Numbered from the stretch's first letter, positions 28,356-38,900 are shown. The stretch is DNA of 64,000 bases from Chlorobiota bacterium (GCA_028287785.1 JAQBOZ010000030.1:162439-226438), one strand, 5' to 3'. Translations and numbers: made by a program. Notes: generated by a model not told the origin, from the sequence alone.

Positions 28356-28391
28356 GTTGAACTTCCCGGCGGGATCGTCGGGAAGTTCAAC
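28356..28391. terminator. Bidirectional hairpin between convergent genes
   Basis: A perfect 13-bp stem (GTTGAACTTCCCG with its complement, 28356-28368 and 28379-28391) fills most of the 54 bp between the convergent PD40 lipoprotein and TolC-like genes. No U-run follows, so termination efficiency is uncertain, but position and stem length fit a shared terminator. Confidence 0.65.
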
Positions 28392-28400
28392 GAATCATCA

Positions 28401-29714
28401 TCACCAGATCTTCTGACCCATGGCCCGCTCCAGCGAATACTGGCTCATGGTGTAGTTGTACTGCGACTGGAGCCGGGCAAATTCCGCCTCCTGCAGCAGT
28501 GTCTGCGCGTTAAGCAGCTCCAGGCTTGTGATCACGCCGAACTTGTAGCGGGTCCGCGCCAGCGCCAGCGCCGCGTTTGCCTGCCGCACCTGAATATCCG
28601 CCGTCGCTATCCTCTGCGCGCTCGACTCCCGGTCGGCAAGCGCCTGCTCCACCTCCATTCTCACATTCTGCTCCAGATCGGCCACGCGCTCCTGCGCCGC
28701 GTTGAAATTCGCCTGCGCCTCCTCCTCCATCGCGCGCGTGCGGAACCCGTTGAATATCGGAAGGGCGAACCGGATGCCGCCAACCCAGTTGAGCTTCGGG
28801 GCGTTCAGGTCGGGGGGGTAGCCGTTCTTCACGCCGCCGCTGATGCTGAGCGCGAGCAGGGGGGAGTCGCTGGCGCCGGCCACGTCCATCTGAAGCTTCG
28901 CCGTGCCTGCGGCATCGCGCGCAAGGGCCAGCTCGGATCGCTGCTGAAGCGCGATGGTCGTCAGTGAGTCAACGGCGGGGGATGTGGCAGTGCGGGTAAA
29001 TGATCCCTTCAGCGCGAGCGGCGCCGTGCCGGCAATCCCGAGCAGACGGCGGAGCGCGGCATCCTGCTTCCTGAGGTTGCTGGAGACATCCACCCGCTGG
29101 TTCTCCACGGTGGTCAGGCGGACCTGCGTGGTAAGGACATCGTACTCCGTCACCGTCCCTTCCTTCAACTTCTGCTGCGAGAGCGAGAGGCTTTCCCCGA
29201 GCGCGGCGATCTGCTCATCCAGCACGGTGATATGCTGTTGCAGCAGCAGCGCGGTGTTGAACGCCTGCACCGTCTGGTAGGCGATCATCGCCCGCACCTG
29301 ATCCTGATTGTCGAGCGCGGATGCCTCCCCCGCGCGCGCCAGATCTTCCGCCGCCGCCGTCTTCCCGAAATCGTAGATCACCTGCTGCGCCGTGATGGCC
29401 GCCTCGTAGTTGTCGTTCGGGACAAAGGAGAAGGTCTGGAGCGCGCCATCGAGCGGGAGCTGGACGCTGACGGTGGGGTCCATGCGACGGTAGGAGGCAT
29501 CGGCCTCCACCTGCGGGAGATAGGCGCTGTGGACCTCCCGTGTCCGCGCCTGCGATGCCGCCAGCGCCTGCTCCGCGCCACGGAGCGCGTGGGAGTTGCG
29601 GAGCGCCGTCGCGATGGCATCGTCGATCGTAAGGGAGTCTTTCCCCTGGGCCGGCGCCGCGGTGGCGCCCAGAAGGAGCATCGCGGCCGTGAGATATATG
29701 GGTCTTCTGTTCAT
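28401..29714 (-). CDS. TolC-family outer membrane efflux protein
   Basis: The 437-residue product has a signal peptide (MNRRPIYLTAAMLLLGATAAPAQG) and two tandem OEP domains with long coiled-coil helices. Examples are ALAASQARTREVHSAYLPQVEADASYR in the first half and DAQERVADLEQNVRMEVEQALADRESS-like sequence in the second, ending in LLQEAEFARLQSQYNYTMSQYSLERAMG. It forms the outer-membrane channel of a tripartite pump. The start at 29714 fits the signal peptide; an upstream in-frame codon would extend it by 17 residues. It is the last gene of the efflux operon. Confidence 0.9.
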   Translation of the reverse strand: MNRRPIYLTAAMLLLGATAAPAQGKDSLTIDDAIATALRNSHALRGAEQALAASQARTREVHSAYLPQVEADASYRRMDPTVSVQLPLDGALQTFSFVPNDNYEAAITAQQVIYDFGKTAAAEDLARAGEASALDNQDQVRAMIAYQTVQAFNTALLLQQHITVLDEQIAALGESLSLSQQKLKEGTVTEYDVLTTQVRLTTVENQRVDVSSNLRKQDAALRRLLGIAGTAPLALKGSFTRTATSPAVDSLTTIALQQRSELALARDAAGTAKLQMDVAGASDSPLLALSISGGVKNGYPPDLNAPKLNWVGGIRFALPIFNGFRTRAMEEEAQANFNAAQERVADLEQNVRMEVEQALADRESSAQRIATADIQVRQANAALALARTRYKFGVITSLELLNAQTLLQEAEFARLQSQYNYTMSQYSLERAMGQKIW

Positions 29715-29854
29715 CGCTGCTTTCGGTTGGAGCTTGTGACGGGAGGCCCGGAAGGGCCGCCTCATGCTGGGGTTTCTTCAATACCCATTCCATTACGCTG
29801 TCAGGGAGAGCATCCCGCGCGCCGGCCTGTTCGAGAGATGCCGCCCCGTCCGCG

Positions 29855-31441
29855 TCAGTGCGCCATCGGGATATCATCCGATACATCATCATCCTTCTTA
29901 TCGACCGGAGCGTCCGCATTCTTCTTCATGCGGACGATGATGATCAGGGGGATGCAGGCCATGAAGAAGATCGCCACCAGGACAAACGCGTCCATGTAGC
30001 TGAGGAGCATCACCTGTCGCGTGATGGTCCCCTCCAGCACCGCGAATGCCTGCTTCTGCGCCATCGCGAACGCGGCCCCCTTCGCCATGAAGCCTCTTGT
30101 CATCATCGCTATCCGTTCCTGCGTCGCGGGATCGTAGGCGGTGATATGGCTTATCAGCCCTGCTCTGTTCGCCGCCGCCCGGTGGGCTATGAACGTGTTG
30201 ATCATCGCGATGCCGAACGAGCCGCCGAACTGCCGCATCATATTGTTGAGCGCCGCCGCCTGTCCCACATCGCGCCCCCGCAGCCCGGAGAGCGCAAGGC
30301 TCGTAAGCGGCACGCTGATGCACGCCATGCCGATTCCGCGGATGATCAGAGGCCAGAGAAAATCGTTGGAGCTGGTCACCAGCGTCGATTTGGAGACCAT
30401 GAAACTGTAGAGCGCCGTCAGCACGAACCCTATGAAGATCAGCGGCTGCGGTTTTATCCCTCGCTGCATGATCTTCCCGACCACCGGCAGGAGAACCGCG
30501 GCGGTGAGCGCTCCGGGGAGCATCAGGATGCCGGTCTGCATGGCGTTGTACCCCAGCAGCCGCTGCGCGAACACCGGGACGATAAAGACCGATGAGAAGA
30601 GCCCGAACCCGAGGACGAAGGTGAGGATGCCGGCGATCACCAGCGTTCCGCTCCGCGTCAGCACGCTCAGATCCACCACCGGGTTCTTGTACGTCAGCTC
30701 GCGCCAGATAAAGCCGATCACGCAGGCCCCCGCCACGATGGCGAGAATCGTGATATACGATGTATGGAACCACTCCTTGGCCTCCCCGCGTTCAAGCACG
30801 AACTGGAGCGCGCCCACGCCGATCGCCAGCAGGCCCATCCCCATCCAGTCGATCGATCCGGCCCTCCGCTTTTCCGCCGGCTCCTTGACGTACATGATCG
30901 AGAGGATGGCCGCGACGATGCCGATGGGGATATTGACGTAGAAGATCCAGGGCCAGGAGTAATTGGAGATGATCCATCCGCCGAGCGTGGGCCCGACCGT
31001 GGGGCCGATCACGATCCCCAGGCTGAATATTCCCGCTGCCAGTGGCCGCTCCTCCAGCGTGAACGTCTCGAAGAGAATCGCCTGCGATGTGGAGAGAAGC
31101 GCGCCGCCACCCGCCCCCTGAAGGAAACGGTAGAACACCAGCTCCCAGAGGCCGGAGGCATGGCCGCACATGAACGATGCGACCGTGAAGAGGAGGATGG
31201 AGCCAACGTAGTAGTTGCGCCGTCCGAACAGCGATCCAAGAAAGCTGGTCATCGGGATCACGATGACGTTGGCGATGGCGTATGCCGTGATCACCCACGC
31301 CGCGTCCTCGATGGTGGCGCCCAGATTGCCGCTCATGTCGGTAAGCGCCACATTGACGATCGACGTATCGATAAGCTCGATGATCGCCGCCGAGATCACC
31401 GTGATGACGATGATCCATTTCCGAAATCCTTGCTCGGCCAT
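29855..31441 (-). CDS. DHA2-family MFS drug exporter (EmrB/QacA type)
   Basis: The 528-residue product has about fourteen membrane helices. Motifs include ELIDTSIVNVALTDM in helix 1 (the DHA2 motif D1 region), the loop motif GSLFGRRNYY, RFLQGAGGGALL and the antiporter motif C LGIVIGPTVGPTLGGW. It is the proton-driven inner-membrane exporter, working with the HlyD-type adaptor (next upstream gene, about 20-bp gap) and the TolC-like channel. Likely substrates are lipophilic or anionic compounds, as known for EmrAB. Confidence 0.93.
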   Translation of the reverse strand: MAEQGFRKWIIVITVISAAIIELIDTSIVNVALTDMSGNLGATIEDAAWVITAYAIANVIVIPMTSFLGSLFGRRNYYVGSILLFTVASFMCGHASGLWELVFYRFLQGAGGGALLSTSQAILFETFTLEERPLAAGIFSLGIVIGPTVGPTLGGWIISNYSWPWIFYVNIPIGIVAAILSIMYVKEPAEKRRAGSIDWMGMGLLAIGVGALQFVLERGEAKEWFHTSYITILAIVAGACVIGFIWRELTYKNPVVDLSVLTRSGTLVIAGILTFVLGFGLFSSVFIVPVFAQRLLGYNAMQTGILMLPGALTAAVLLPVVGKIMQRGIKPQPLIFIGFVLTALYSFMVSKSTLVTSSNDFLWPLIIRGIGMACISVPLTSLALSGLRGRDVGQAAALNNMMRQFGGSFGIAMINTFIAHRAAANRAGLISHITAYDPATQERIAMMTRGFMAKGAAFAMAQKQAFAVLEGTITRQVMLLSYMDAFVLVAIFFMACIPLIIIVRMKKNADAPVDKKDDDVSDDIPMAH

Positions 31442-31462
31442 CGCGTTTCCCGGGGATGAGGA

Positions 31463-32587
31463 TTACTGAACCGATACTGTGACATCGGCGCTCATGCCGG
31501 GGCGGAGCGTAAACTGCGTGGCCGGGCTTCCGGTGATGGCGATCTTTACCGGCACCCGCTGCGTCACCTTCACAAAGTTGCCGGTGGCGTTGTCAGGGGG
31601 GAGAAGGGAGAACTTGGCGCCCGTGGCCGCCGCGATCGACTCCACCTTCCCCTCGAACTTCGCGTCGGGATAGCCATCCACCAGAATCTCCACCGGCCGG
31701 CCGATGCTGAGACGTTCCAGATCGGTCTCCTTGAAGTTCGCCGTGATCCAGACCATGCTGTCCTCGGTGATCGCCAGCAGCGGCTGTCCCGCCTGAACGA
31801 ACTGCCCCACCTCGATGCTCTTCTTGGAGATTCTGCCCCCCGCCGGGGCGGAGATCCTCGTATAGCTCAACTGAAGCCGCGCGTAATCGACATCGTTCTG
31901 CTTCTGCCCGAGCTGTGTCCGGGCCGCGGCCACCTGAGAGCTGGCGACGCCAAGCTGTGCCCGCACCGCATCCACCTGGCGCTGGGCTGTTTCAAGCTGC
32001 GCCGCGGCCGCGTCGTAGGCGGCCTTCGTGGTTTCGAACTGCTGGCGGGTGATGGCGCCGCCGGCCACCAGATTCTTGTCGCGGGCCAGATCGCTGGCGG
32101 TTTTATCGCGGGCGATCTGCGCCGATTTCACATTTGCCTCCGACACGGAAACGGCGGCGGCTCCGTTCCGCTGCCCCGCCTCCGCCGTCTGAAGCCCCGC
32201 CTCCGCGGTCTTGAGCGCGTCTTCGGCCGCCTCCAGCTTGATCTTCAGCTCGCGGGGATCGATCTCCGCGATAAAATCCCCCGCCTTCACCTTGTCGTTG
32301 TCGGCCACGTTCACGCTTGTGACATAGCCGGAGACATGGGCAATCACCGGATCGATATGCCCATCCACCTGCGCGTCGTCGGTGGAGACGTGGGTGCGGC
32401 CGAAGGAGTAGACACTGTAGCCGTAGATGCCGCCATAGATCAGCAGGGCGGCCACGATCACCAGGATCACCGCCCGCCGGATCGCCTTCTTCCGGTCGCG
32501 CGGTTCGCGCAGCGGAGGGGGTGGCGCGGTCGCGTCGCCGGGGAATGGCGCGGCTGCCGGCGCGGTTTCGGTACGTTGAGCATTCAT
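31463..32587 (-). CDS. HlyD/EmrA-family membrane fusion protein
   Basis: The product has 374 residues. One N-terminal membrane helix (about 38-60) is followed by the biotinyl-lipoyl-like half motif STDDAQVDGHIDPVIAHVSGYVTSVNVADND, a long alpha-hairpin (about 108-245, heptad-rich AAEDALKTAEAGLQTAEAG), the second lipoyl half (SYTRISAPAGGRISKKSIEVGQFVQAGQPLLAI) and a beta-barrel. It bridges the EmrB-like pump to the TolC-like channel. It is the first gene of the operon, so the divergent promoter lies just upstream. Confidence 0.93.
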   Translation of the reverse strand: MNAQRTETAPAAAPFPGDATAPPPPLREPRDRKKAIRRAVILVIVAALLIYGGIYGYSVYSFGRTHVSTDDAQVDGHIDPVIAHVSGYVTSVNVADNDKVKAGDFIAEIDPRELKIKLEAAEDALKTAEAGLQTAEAGQRNGAAAVSVSEANVKSAQIARDKTASDLARDKNLVAGGAITRQQFETTKAAYDAAAAQLETAQRQVDAVRAQLGVASSQVAAARTQLGQKQNDVDYARLQLSYTRISAPAGGRISKKSIEVGQFVQAGQPLLAITEDSMVWITANFKETDLERLSIGRPVEILVDGYPDAKFEGKVESIAAATGAKFSLLPPDNATGNFVKVTQRVPVKIAITGSPATQFTLRPGMSADVTVSVQ

Positions 32588-32651
32588 GATTCTACACGCG
32601 GGATGTCATTGATGCGAAGCCTGTTGCGTCCCCACCGGGAGGGGGTGTCAG

Positions 32652-32673
32652 TAAATGACTCGCTGGTCATTTA
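32652..32673. promoter_or_regulatory. Probable TetR operator 1 (perfect inverted repeat)
   Basis: TAAATGAC-TCGCTG-GTCATTTA is a perfect inverted repeat with 8-bp arms and a 6-base spacer, 64 bp upstream of the HlyD gene. Size and symmetry suit a TetR-family dimer. The same GACT-N5-GTCA core recurs in front of the TetR gene. Confidence 0.7.
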
Positions 32674-32889
32674 TCGACTATCGAGTATGAAATTACCTAT
32701 CCCGATTTGCTCGGACCAAATTATTATTTGTAATTGGGACGGTTCCGTCGGGTCGATTTCCCGATCATTCCGGCGCTCCGAGGGAAGTTATTGAGGGGAC
32801 GACATCTCCCGCAAAGCCCTCTCCGACTTGATTGCATGGGGCTTCGAGGGGCATTTTACTCTTATATTGGCAGTGCTCGGTGGGAATCC

Positions 32890-32902
32890 GACTGATCAGT
32901 CA
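32890..32902. promoter_or_regulatory. Probable TetR operator 2
   Basis: GACT-GATCA-GTCA, which contains the 12-bp palindrome GACTGATCAGTC, lies 10 bp before the ATG of the TetR gene. It shares the GACT-N5-GTCA core with operator 1, consistent with autoregulation. Confidence 0.6.
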
Positions 32903-32912
32903 CTTCATAACC

Positions 32913-33662
32913 ATGCAGTATTATTTACAGGTCCTCAATCTCTCCTCCCAGGCGCTTGCGCCCAAGAGCGGGCTGCAGGGCCTTCCCCGCCGGGAGCGGG
33001 CCCGGCTGCTTCGCCGTGGGGAGATCATCGATGCGGGTCGGCATGTGTTCGCGCGGAAAGGCTATACCAGCACCACGCTCGATGACGTGGCCGATGCCGC
33101 CGAGATGGCGAAGGCGACCCTCTACAGCTACTTCGACAACAAGGAATCGCTCTTCGAGTCGGTGCTGGAGGATTCCTTTTCCACGATGAAGGCGATCGGC
33201 CGGGAGGCGCTTGCAGGCGATGGCACGTTCGAGGAGCGGATCAGGATGCTTATCGCGGCGCTGCTGGATTTCTTCTTCCGCAACCCATCCAGCCTCCGCC
33301 TGATGATGTCGGAATCGCACCAGTTGCGTGGTCGCAACCCCATGCTCCACCTGATGCCGCAGTTGCTCAACCTGATGGCGGCGGAGATCGCCATCGAGCA
33401 GCAGCGCGGGCATATCATCCCGAACGCCGATCCGCTCGATCTTGCCGGCATTCTGATCAACACCATGTACGGCCGCGTGATGTCCCGCATCTACGGCACC
33501 ATCCGCGCATCGATGGAGCCGGGCGCCCGCAGCGTCAGCGATGAATGCGTGGCCGATGCGTTTCGCGAGATGACCGATGAGAAAGTGGAGGAGCGTGTGA
33601 TGGGGGCCACGGAGCTGATCTTCACGGTCTTCTTCTCGGGAATCAGAGCGGTGAAGAGCTGA
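32913..33662 (+). CDS. TetR/AcrR-family transcriptional regulator
   Basis: The 249-residue product has an N-terminal HTH (about 35-82: RGEIIDAGRHVFARKGYTSTTLDDVADAAEMAKATLYSYFDNKESLF), which is the classic TetR pattern, and a helical ligand-binding C-terminal domain. It is transcribed divergently from the tripartite efflux operon and is most likely its ligand-responsive repressor. The start at 32913 is chosen because the upstream open frame would run through operator 2. The roughly 30-residue extension before the HTH is longer than usual, so a slightly later start is possible. Confidence 0.88.
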   Translation: MQYYLQVLNLSSQALAPKSGLQGLPRRERARLLRRGEIIDAGRHVFARKGYTSTTLDDVADAAEMAKATLYSYFDNKESLFESVLEDSFSTMKAIGREALAGDGTFEERIRMLIAALLDFFFRNPSSLRLMMSESHQLRGRNPMLHLMPQLLNLMAAEIAIEQQRGHIIPNADPLDLAGILINTMYGRVMSRIYGTIRASMEPGARSVSDECVADAFREMTDEKVEERVMGATELIFTVFFSGIRAVKS

Positions 33663-33868
33663 AATGAGGGATGATGCGATGCTCCGTGCCGATAACCATT
33701 ATCGTTCCGATTGTGCCGGCTCGGTGAGGGCCACCGGACGGGAGCATCCGCCGTTGCACTAATGCGCGCATCGCGACGTTGAAGAGGCGCGCGAGGGGAG
33801 CCGTGGGGAGTGCGATCGGCGGGCCGGCATGTGATCGGGGTTGATGCGCTACATCACCGGAGGTATCG

Positions 33869-34363
33869 ATGGACGCGAGCGAGCATCGGCGAAGGCTGAT
33901 ACGGATTCTTCAGAATGCCTATTCGGGCGAGCAGGCCGCGGCCTATGCCTACAGGGGGCACTGGAAATCGCTCGGGAAGCATCCCGAGTTCAGGGAGATC
34001 CAGCGGATAGAGGCGGAGGAGTGGTATCACCGGGAGGAGGTGGGGCGGATGCTGACCGAGATGGGAGCCCGCCCGGTGCGGTGGAGCGAGATACGGACCT
34101 GGGTCATCGGCCGGACGCTCGGGGTCGCCTGCCACCTTATCGGATGGTTCCTGCCGATGTACTTCGCCGGTCGCCTCGAACGCGGAAACGCCGCCGAATA
34201 CGATTACGCCGCCAGCCACGCCCTTGCCCTGAACCTCCCCGATTACGCCCGCGAGCTGACCGTGATGGCCGATGTGGAGCGGGAACACGAGATATATTTC
34301 CGGAGCGTTATCGTCGGCCACCCCATGCTGCCACGGATGAAGAAGCTCTTCGGATGGGGATAG
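33869..34363 (+). CDS. COQ7-like/ferritin-like diiron protein
   Basis: The 164-residue four-helix protein has the diiron ligand pattern E21, E51-x2-H54, E104 (or E110) and E137-x2-H140. Length and spacing are close to COQ7 demethoxyubiquinone hydroxylases (GEQAAAYAYRGHW at the first helix). In that family the enzyme hydroxylates a quinone precursor at the membrane, and the hydrophobic stretch LGVACHLIGWFLPMYF would fit a membrane-associated helix. No other quinone gene is nearby, so a generic ferritin-like oxidase remains possible. A GGAGG lies before the ATG. Confidence 0.75.
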   Translation: MDASEHRRRLIRILQNAYSGEQAAAYAYRGHWKSLGKHPEFREIQRIEAEEWYHREEVGRMLTEMGARPVRWSEIRTWVIGRTLGVACHLIGWFLPMYFAGRLERGNAAEYDYAASHALALNLPDYARELTVMADVEREHEIYFRSVIVGHPMLPRMKKLFGWG

Positions 34364-34366
34364 ATG

Positions 34367-34666
34367 AGGAGTGGCTCGGCTGGAATCCAGATTCCGACCC
34401 TCTGAACGATCATCGATCCGTTCTTTATTCTGCAAGCTCCGTGGGAGCGCACCGGTTGTAATAATGATGCTCCCGATTCCCCTCACGCTTCATCGGAGCG
34501 AACCATCTTCGCATCCATGAAGGATGGTGCGCTCCGATGGAGCTTGAAAACATGGAAGAGGTGGCATTCTACAACCGGTTCGCCCCGCTGGGGCTGGAAC
34601 GGCGAATGCCGGATGATGGTCGGAATTCCGGCCATCATAAATCCCATCCCAGACTGAGTCACTATC
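34367..34666. mobile_element. MITE-like element, copy 3 (degenerate)
   Basis: About 300 bp with clear similarity to copies 1 and 2: the GAATCCAG border, the CTGAACGATCATCGATCC segment, the central hairpin (GCTCC...GGAGC around 34487-34545) and the right end ACTGAGTCACTATC. Its left terminal repeat has several changes and no 8-bp target duplication is recognisable, so it is probably an older copy. It starts 3 bp after the stop of the COQ7-like gene. Confidence 0.75.
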
Positions 34667-35980
34667 CATTGATCTCTTTCCCGGAAACACAGAAACGCAA
34701 GCGGGCTGAAGATTCTGCTTATGCTGGTCGTCACCTATCCCTGGATCAGCCACGGCGCGGAAATCGCCTGATGTATGTTGCCGCGATGGATCGTCACGAA
34801 ATCGAGATCGCCGCAGAAACTCTCCCAGGCATACGCGAGCGGTTCATCGACGGCCGTCAGAATTATATTCATGAAATTCATTCGGGATTTTAATAACGAT
34901 TGCACCGATAAATGTACTGATTTTCCGATCGCCATTTTATCATCCGGTATGATAAATGTTCCGGCGGTATCCTGCATGTGAAAAGTGCGTAACGGGAAGC
35001 CCGCAGGTCCGCATCCTGAACGGGGCTCCGTGGCGCATCAACAGCCCATTTCATCAGGAACTAAGTATTTTCTACGTAATGATATGGCGCCGGCTTCACC
35101 GTATGTTCGTAGCCGAAGATGATGTTCTTATTCTCCGCGAAGACGAACGCGGGGATCTGGAATATCGATCAGCATCACCGGGTCGATCCGACCGTTTCAC
35201 ATGGATTGTGGAGAATTTGTTTGCAATCATCGGTTGGTCGGTAGTATGTTGGCCGGCCATCGTTCCTCCCAATGGTCATAATCCGGCCCGGTGATCACCG
35301 CCGGCCGATATTGATGACACGGCTCATATCCCGGGCCCGGGTGGGAGGGGAGGATGTTCTCCGGTCCATATTGCGGAATGCCATTCGCAGGCGATGAATG
35401 ATGATATCAGCGGCCCGCCATCGACACCATGGTCGGGATTGACGACCGCGAAATCAATCATATCGGCCCGATTGTTCAGTATCAGGTCATCGATTCGTTA
35501 TTGTCCACTATTGTTCTCCGATGCCAGCGTAATTCACCAGTATTTCCATTGCGCCGGTGTCCTCCCTCATTCTGACTCTCAACAATGCTCCCCAGTAATT
35601 CATCCTCGCGGATGAATATTCGCCGTATTCCCAGACATGGACTGCCCATGCCTTCACGATATCCGGCACGGGAGGATCATGTCCTGACCGTATGACGGCA
35701 TTTTCTCGAATGCCGGAAATACAAGGCATGCTTCCCTGAAATATCATGGCGCGGATTCGGAATCGAGAGCTTCCGGCGGAATGCATGTTCCGGCTGGAAA
35801 CTCTTTGACGGTTATGACCAGACCGAACCTCCGTAACGTTTTTTCGACGCATGTGGCCCCAGGGTCCGCGCGGTTGAGAGGTTACCGAAGGCGGCATATA
35901 TCGGCATCGGCCCCATATTCTGATTGCCCGGAATTATCCGGCAACTATTCTTCTTCACGGTGGAGTATCGGAGTTTCACT
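34667..35980. other. 1.3-kb region without an intact gene
   Basis: The region is lower in GC than its surroundings and contains only short, interrupted frames on both strands. Some minus-strand pieces look like eroded coding sequence, for example about 35061-35165 and 35510-35700. The promoter of the multicopper-oxidase array should lie near its right end. Confidence 0.5.
35061..35165 (-). pseudogene. Possible gene remnant (C-terminal fragment)
   Basis: The minus strand reads PAFVFAENKNIIFGYEHTV...YHYVENT followed by TAG at 35061-35063. It resembles a genuine protein end, but upstream the frame is broken by stops, while the neighbouring frame reads DPVMLIDIPD. This suggests a frameshifted relic. 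No family was recognised. Confidence 0.3.
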
Positions 35981-38900
35981 ATGCGAATAGGCCATTGCGT
36001 ACGCACGAATTTCGTTCGACCCCTCCTCATCCTTTCAACGCTTATCGGCGTTGCCGGCACCGTTGCCGCGCAGCCCAAGGTGCAGCGGCAGGTGACGGCT
36101 CACGTCGTTGCGCTGGACCAGCCGATCATGTACAACCGCATGGGGGCGACGCAGCCGGCCGGCATGATCTTCGCGCTTCAGCGCGACGTGTCGCTGATCA
36201 ATCCCGGCCTGGGATATGTGCCCGGGAATGTCTATCTCCGTGAAGGGAAGCGCCCCCGCCCGATCGTCCTCCGCCTGAATCAGGGGGATCAGTTGACTGT
36301 CTATTTCACCAACTGCCTTACGCCCAACACTCCAACGGCGCAGCTCAAGCCGTTCCCACCGGACTCCGTGGCCCTGAGCACCGTGGCCGCCGGAAAATCC
36401 GCGACCGCGCCGCTCACGCGCGAGGCGGGAATCCATGTGATGGGGATGGAAGTCGTTTCCGGCATAACCGACGACGGTTCGTGGGCGGGAAGCAACCCGA
36501 GCGGGCTGGTGGCGCCCGGCCAGAGCACGGTCTACAAGACATTCGCGGAGCAGGAGGGGAGCTTCCTTCTCTTCAGCACCGCCGCCAATCTGGGCGGGCC
36601 GACCGATAATGCCGGCCAGTTGGAGATGGGGATGTTCGGGACGCTGGTGGTTGAGCCGACCGGGGCCGAGTGGTACCGCAGCCAGGTGGCGCGGACCGAT
36701 CTGCTTGCGGCCGCCACAAGCTGGGTAAACGAACAGGGACAGCCGGTGGCGACCGGGGCAGGTCTGCCGATCATCAATTACGCCGCCACCTACAAGAGCG
36801 GCCCGTTCTCCGGGTCGCCCGTGCTGAGCATGCTTCAGAACTTCAAGAAATCATACGCGGCCGATTCCAACGAGATCATCTACAGCGATCTGACGGCGGT
36901 GATCACCGGGCCGAATGCCGGGCGGTTCCCCACCAGCAACCCAAGCCCGTCGTTCTATCCCAACCCCGCCTATCCCGATCGCTTTCAGCCATACCGCGAG
37001 GTGGTGATCCACTATCACGAGGCGCAGAACGCCGTGCAGGCCTTCCCGATCTTCTACCAGAGCTCGATGGCGCAGGTCGTCGGCGCGGGGGCCGATAAAT
37101 TCGCCATCAACTACGGCACCGGCGGCATCGGCGCGGAGATCTACGGAAACCGCATCGGCGTGGGGCCGATGGCGAACTGCGTGGACTGCGCCTACGAGGA
37201 GTTCTTCCTGAGCGCCTGGGCGGTGGGCGATCCCGCGATGATCGTCGATGTCCCCGCCAACGCGTCAGGCACTTCCCAGAGCGCGGTCAACGCGACGCTC
37301 AACGCGATGTGGCTGGATGGCATCGCCAACAAATCGAGCGGAACCGAGCCCCCGCTCGACAGCGCGAACAACGGCTACAAGGCGACAAAGGCGTTCTATC
37401 CCGACGATCCCTCGAACGTCTATCACAGCTACATGGATGACCATATCAAGTTCCGCATCAGCCACGGCGGTGCGTTTATCACCCATGTCCATCATCAGCA
37501 CGCGCATCAGTGGCTTCACACGCCCAACAGCGACAACAGCGAATATCTCGACAGCCAGACGCTGAGCCCCGGCAGCAGCTTTACGCTTGAGATGGTCTAC
37601 GGCGGCAGCGGCAACAGGAACAAGACCGTGGGCGATCAGATCTTCCACTGCCATTTCTATCCGCACTTCGCGGAGGGGATGTGGGGGATGTGGCGCGTTC
37701 ATGATGTGTTCGAGGCGGGGACGCAGCTCGACGGCAACGGCCGTCCCACGCCCGGCAGCCGCGCGCTTCCGGACGCGGAGATCAAGACCGGCACGCCGAT
37801 CCCGGCAATCGTCCCGATGCCGACCATCGCGATGGCTCCGATCCCGGCGGCCGTGTCGATCAACTCAAACGGACAGATCGTTGTGAGCGACACCACGCGC
37901 AGCCCCGGCTTCCCGTTCTATATCCCCGGCATCGCCGGCAGCCGCGCCCCGCATCCGCCGATGGACTTCGCGCAGGGAAGTATTTATGATTCCACCGGCA
38001 AGGTGATCGGCACCGGGGCGCTCGATGGCGGCCTGCCACGGCACGTGATCGCCGGCGGCGTGGTGGAGTTCCATAACGAGTCCGCGACGGACTGGACGAA
38101 GATCATCGGTGATCTGGTGGCCGTTGTGCTGCCGGAGAACGGAACACCGGTGGAGCAGATCGCGATGGCGACCCACGCCATCCGCAACCACCAGACGGTA
38201 ACGCCCGATGGCGGGAAGCCCGCGACCTTCGTGCTGAACGGGCTTCCGCCGGTCTCCGGCGCGCCGTTCGCCGATCCCGCCGTCAACGACAGCGGCCAGC
38301 CGGTCGGCACCAAGCGTGTCTACAAGGCGGCCGTGATCCAGCGCGACGCGGTCTTCAACAAGAAGGGATGGCACACGCCGCAGCAGCGGATGATCACCCT
38401 CTGGGATGATGTGGCCTCGACGGTGAGCGGGTCGCGCCCGCCACAGCCGTTCTTCTTCCGCGCCAACTCCGATGAGTACGTGGAGTTCTGGCACACGAAC
38501 CTGGTGCCGGAGTATTACGAGCTTGATGATTTCCAGGTACGCACGCCGACCGATATTCTGGGCCAGCATATCCATCTGGTGAAGTTCGATGTCACCGCGT
38601 CCGATGGCGCGGCCAACGGGTTCAACTACGAGGATGGAACGTTCAGCCCGGATGTGGTCCGCGAGCGGATCAGCGGCATCAACAACGGTGGAAAGCAGTA
38701 CACCTACAAGTTCGTCCCCGGCGCGCCGGTGAGCGATACCACCAAGTACACGCAGAACCCAACGCCGCTGAAGCCGCAGTTCCCGAACCCGGTCTGGGGA
38801 AAGCCGCCCAGCTACAACAACCAGAGCTGGATCGGCGCGCAGACCACCATCCAGCGCTGGTTTGCCGATCCGCTGCTGAACAACAACGGGTTCGACCGGA

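Noticed and set aside
29858..30595. Plus-strand His/Asp/Arg-rich frames over the efflux operon
   Set aside because: They are antisense shadows of the MFS exporter, whose fourteen helices and motifs A and C are clear.
34490..34753. Short open frames inside MITE copies (here copy 3)
   Set aside because: The similar peptides from different copies (KLHRSVP-type) come from the shared hairpin sequence, occur in changing frames and lack start signals.
35508..35897. 129-codon minus-strand open frame in the gene-poor region
   Set aside because: It has no ribosome-binding site or recognisable domain. At most its C-terminal half may be an eroded gene, so it is treated as part of the remnant region.
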